The notes under the pieces were generated by a model. It ran no database searches. It was not told the origin of the DNA and was given only the letters and a program-made list of their open reading frames with translations. Position numbers and translations under genes: made by a program. From assembly GCA_035559995.1 (NCBI GenBank), contig DATMAM010000029.1:62001-126000 (forward strand): DNA of 64,000 nt, in the 5' to 3' direction. Within the stretch, counting starts at the first letter, position 1, and the number at the start of each line of letters is the position of its first letter. Source of the stretch: DATMAM01 sp035559995 (GTDB lineage Bacteria; Desulfobacterota; Binatia; UBA9968). Of this stretch, positions 61,991 to 64,000 are shown one piece after another.

Positions 61991-62098
61991 CGAGCCACGA
62001 GCACGAGCCACGAGTCACGAGTCACGAGCCACGAGCCACGATCCACGAACCACGATCACGAGCCACGATCCACGAGTCACGAGCACGAGTCACGATCA
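61991..62098. repeat. Heptad array CGANYCA, sixteen units
   Basis: Twelve 7-base and four 6-base units, such as CGAGCCA, CGAGTCA, CGATCCA and CGAGCA, run without a gap for 108 bases. It begins 10 bases past the stop of the binding-protein gene at 62109 on the minus strand, so it is the 3' untranslated region of that message. The plus-strand frames that cross it give repetitive peptides and are not genes. Confidence 0.85.
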
Positions 62099-62108
62099 CG
62101 AGCGAAAC

Positions 62109-63221
62109 TTATTTTCTCTCCGCCCGCGGAAATCCAAAAGCCCTCACGATCTCCTCTTCATACTTGCCCATCTTCGGGTAGTGCTCCCAGGCGAGCACAG
62201 AAACCTGCTTGCCCCTTGTCAGTTGTTCGTGAATCGAGCCCGGGCTCAAAATGGACGCGGCGAGATCAACTTCATCGAGGATCTTCTGTCCCTCTGCGCT
62301 GGCTTGAAATTCAAGCCATAGCAAACCCGCGTACGGATTCGCCGCCGCGTTCAAAACCGCTTCGGCCTCGGTCAAACGCGCCGGCACCGGCTCAATGACT
62401 TTATAGTCCAAAACCTTGCGCGCGTCTTTTTCCTGCACCAGCTTGAACGACTTGTAATTGGGTCCGAGGCACAAGCCAATCTCGCCGGCAATCATAGATA
62501 TCATCAAGCGCTGCTCTCCCCGAAACCAGATCGGCTCCTGCGCCGCGAGCTTACGCGCGATATCCACAGTTTTCTCCATCCCCCACACGGGGACCAAGGC
62601 GGCAAGCATCTTGGGACGGATGTCGAGCGCAAATTTTCTGCCTTTGAACTCCGGCCGCAAAAAACCCTCCCAACTGTCGGGCAGCTTGGCGGCAGGCATG
62701 AGCTCTTTGTGAAAAGCGATGACTTGCATGTTGCTCTGGACCGCTACCACATGCCGGTTCAGCGGGTCGACCAGTTTCGGCGCGATCTGCAACACCCCGT
62801 GCTGAGCCATCCCGAGAAGGTCGAATTTCTTTTGATACGGGAGGAAGTCGTTGTAGAAATCAAAAGCGACGTAGTTGACGTCCCAGGTTTTCGCCAACCC
62901 CGCTTTCATCTCCTGCAGTATCCGCTGATAGTTTTCGAGGCCGACAATCTCCTCGGCCCGGATGTCGATGAACGGGTACTTCTTCTTGAACGCTTCCGCC
63001 ATCGCTTTGATCGATCTCGGCTCTTGCGAGCTGAACACGCGCAGCTTCCCTTCCTTCTTCGCGCGCTCGACGATCTCCTCGCGGCTGGTGACAAAAACAT
63101 AGCCCCTCGCTTCGGCCTCCTGCTTGGCCTTGAGTAGGGCCGCGCTCGGAGCCGCAGCGGCCCGGACGTCTACCCACGATCCGAGAACAAACGCGACAAG
63201 CCAGAGATATCTAAGTTTCAT
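62109..63221 (-). CDS. Extracellular solute-binding protein, iron(III)-type ABC (family 1)
   Basis: Periplasmic binding protein of 370 residues. A signal peptide covers about residues 1-22. KEGKLRVFSSQEPRSIKAMAEAFKKKYPF-type start (55-83, in pieces), PDSWEGFLRPEFKGR and ANPYAGLLWLEFQASAEGQKIL are typical of FbpA-like and related proteins. The C-terminus matches the relic at 58.1 kb. No permease or ATPase gene is beside it. The permease at the other end of the window is of a compatible kind, but 60 kb away. Confidence 0.9.
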   Translation of the reverse strand: MKLRYLWLVAFVLGSWVDVRAAAAPSAALLKAKQEAEARGYVFVTSREEIVERAKKEGKLRVFSSQEPRSIKAMAEAFKKKYPFIDIRAEEIVGLENYQRILQEMKAGLAKTWDVNYVAFDFYNDFLPYQKKFDLLGMAQHGVLQIAPKLVDPLNRHVVAVQSNMQVIAFHKELMPAAKLPDSWEGFLRPEFKGRKFALDIRPKMLAALVPVWGMEKTVDIARKLAAQEPIWFRGEQRLMISMIAGEIGLCLGPNYKSFKLVQEKDARKVLDYKVIEPVPARLTEAEAVLNAAANPYAGLLWLEFQASAEGQKILDEVDLAASILSPGSIHEQLTRGKQVSVLAWEHYPKMGKYEEEIVRAFGFPRAERK

Positions 63222-63324
63222 GATGCCTCCTGTACGGTTCTAAGACCGTTTCGACCCGAGACCGTTGAAAGCAAATCCAGCGTTCCTGGTGGCTGCTGCA
63301 TTTGGATGGGGATAAGATTTTGCC

Positions 63325-64000
63325 CTACGGGTGAACGCTTTCCAAAAACCAGTCGGTGGGAATCTCCCGGCCGACTCCCTTCGCGATGGCCTGCGAGAGA
63401 ACCGCGGCGCCCACGGCCGCAAACTGAAGGCCCATCCCGATATTGTTCAAAAAGCACGTGCTCTCCTCGGGCGAACCTCGCCCCGAAACCTTTCCCGTCA
63501 CAAGGTCCTTTAATTCCGGCGCTGCGAGCCAGAACGGTTCCGGCTTGCGGGGCGGCGTTTTTCCGCTCATGACGACGTCAATCGGATCGTGCGCTTCGAT
63601 TTTGTCGTCGCCCAATCCGGCGATGTAATTTTCCGGCGCCTGCTTGCGCCAGTGAATCACCAGTCGGTCCACCTTGCGGATCGTCTCGTCGCCCAACTCG
63701 GGCACCTTCACGCAGGTCACATGGATGCCGGGCTTCACCCATTCAGGCGGAACCACTCTCGATAGAGAGTTCGTTGTGCTCGCGATGATATCGGCGTCGC
63801 GCACGGCTTCCTCGGGAGCGCTGACCGGATGAACCTCCGCGGAAACTTTTCTCTCCATCTCGCGCGCAAAGCTTTCCCGGTTGTTCTTGGTCGGGCTGTA
63901 CACGCAGACTTTTTTGATGTTCCGAACCGCACACATCGCCGGAACGTGGCTTCCCGCCTGCCAGCCCGAGCCAAAGATCGCAAGCGTGCCTGCGTCCGCG
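63325..64000 (-). CDS. Ornithine cyclodeaminase family protein (3 of 3, 5' end outside window)
   Basis: The last 225 residues of a family member; the frame continues past the window edge. The Rossmann motif AIFGSGWQAGSH is at the visible start, then VYSPTKNNRESFA, ASTTNSLSRVVPPEW and the closing GREIPTDWFLESVHP shared with the copy at 52.3 kb. The ATG at 63936 is internal. It precedes the binding-protein gene on the same strand by 103 bases, so the two could be co-transcribed. Confidence 0.9.
   Translation of the reverse strand, partial: ADAGTLAIFGSGWQAGSHVPAMCAVRNIKKVCVYSPTKNNRESFAREMERKVSAEVHPVSAPEEAVRDADIIASTTNSLSRVVPPEWVKPGIHVTCVKVPELGDETIRKVDRLVIHWRKQAPENYIAGLGDDKIEAHDPIDVVMSGKTPPRKPEPFWLAAPELKDLVTGKVSGRGSPEESTCFLNNIGMGLQFAAVGAAVLSQAIAKGVGREIPTDWFLESVHP

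Overview
The window is GC-rich (I judge about 60%) Gram-negative chromosomal DNA. I found no rRNA, tRNA, CRISPR array, phage or intact insertion sequence. The gene order rplU-rpmA-obgE-proB-proA-nadD-rsfS-gpmI-comF (18.6-26.3 kb, all minus strand) is typical of Deltaproteobacteria in the broad sense. Many orphan Bug/TctC-type binding proteins, ACMSD-like amidohydrolases, Rieske oxygenases and ornithine-cyclodeaminase-like proteins point to an uncultured soil or groundwater lineage such as Binatota-, Rokubacteria- or Tectomicrobia-like bacteria. That placement is inference from gene content only.

Layout. 0-10.7 kb: end of an iron-type ABC permease, the MsrPQ methionine-sulfoxide repair pair, mtgA, mutY, a fumarylacetoacetase-family enzyme, an MFS exporter, a TatD hydrolase with an orphan livF, a BtuF-like protein and fxsA. 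10.7-18.5 kb: an SDR, a small HTH protein plus PAS histidine kinase behind a sigma-54-like promoter, a UbiD decarboxylase, an acyltransferase, a CitE-like lyase and a GGCT-fold protein. 18.5-26.4 kb: the housekeeping block. 26.4-31.5 kb: flavin reductase, two amidohydrolases, a methyltransferase and a bicupin. 31.5-35.7 kb: a YoaK-type membrane protein, a 49-residue basic protein, a Clp1/Grc3-type P-loop kinase overlapping an uncharacterised partner, and a HIBCH-like hydrolase.

35.8-47 kb is catabolic: a minus-strand run (MFS, TctC, Rieske oxygenase, epimerase, amidohydrolase, cysteine-dioxygenase-like cupin), two more TctC proteins, an ornithine-cyclodeaminase-like enzyme and a tandem ACT protein. 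47.1-52.2 kb is a translationally coupled tetR-adaptor-RND efflux operon. 52.3-64 kb holds a second ornithine-cyclodeaminase-like gene, a tandem hairpin-repeat array, a TAXI-like protein without signal peptide, a second Rieske oxygenase, an aldo/keto reductase, a citryl-CoA-lyase-like protein, an MmgE/PrpD protein, an Asp/Glu racemase-family protein, an iron-type binding protein and a third, truncated ornithine-cyclodeaminase-like gene.

The catabolic genes fit uptake and ring or side-chain oxidation of aromatic or carboxylated compounds, followed by CoA-ester cleavage, but no single complete pathway can be read here. Decay and repeats cluster in the accessory half: a cyclophilin C-terminal remnant (42.8 kb), a binding-protein C-terminal remnant (58.1 kb), one hairpin-repeat family at 35.8, possibly 43.0, and 53.5-54.0 kb, and short 7- and 9-nt repeat arrays at 57.1, 61.85 and 62.0 kb. 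The best candidates for something undescribed are the Clp1-like kinase with its partner (32.5-34.2 kb) and the sigma-54-like HTH/kinase module (11.6-14.5 kb).
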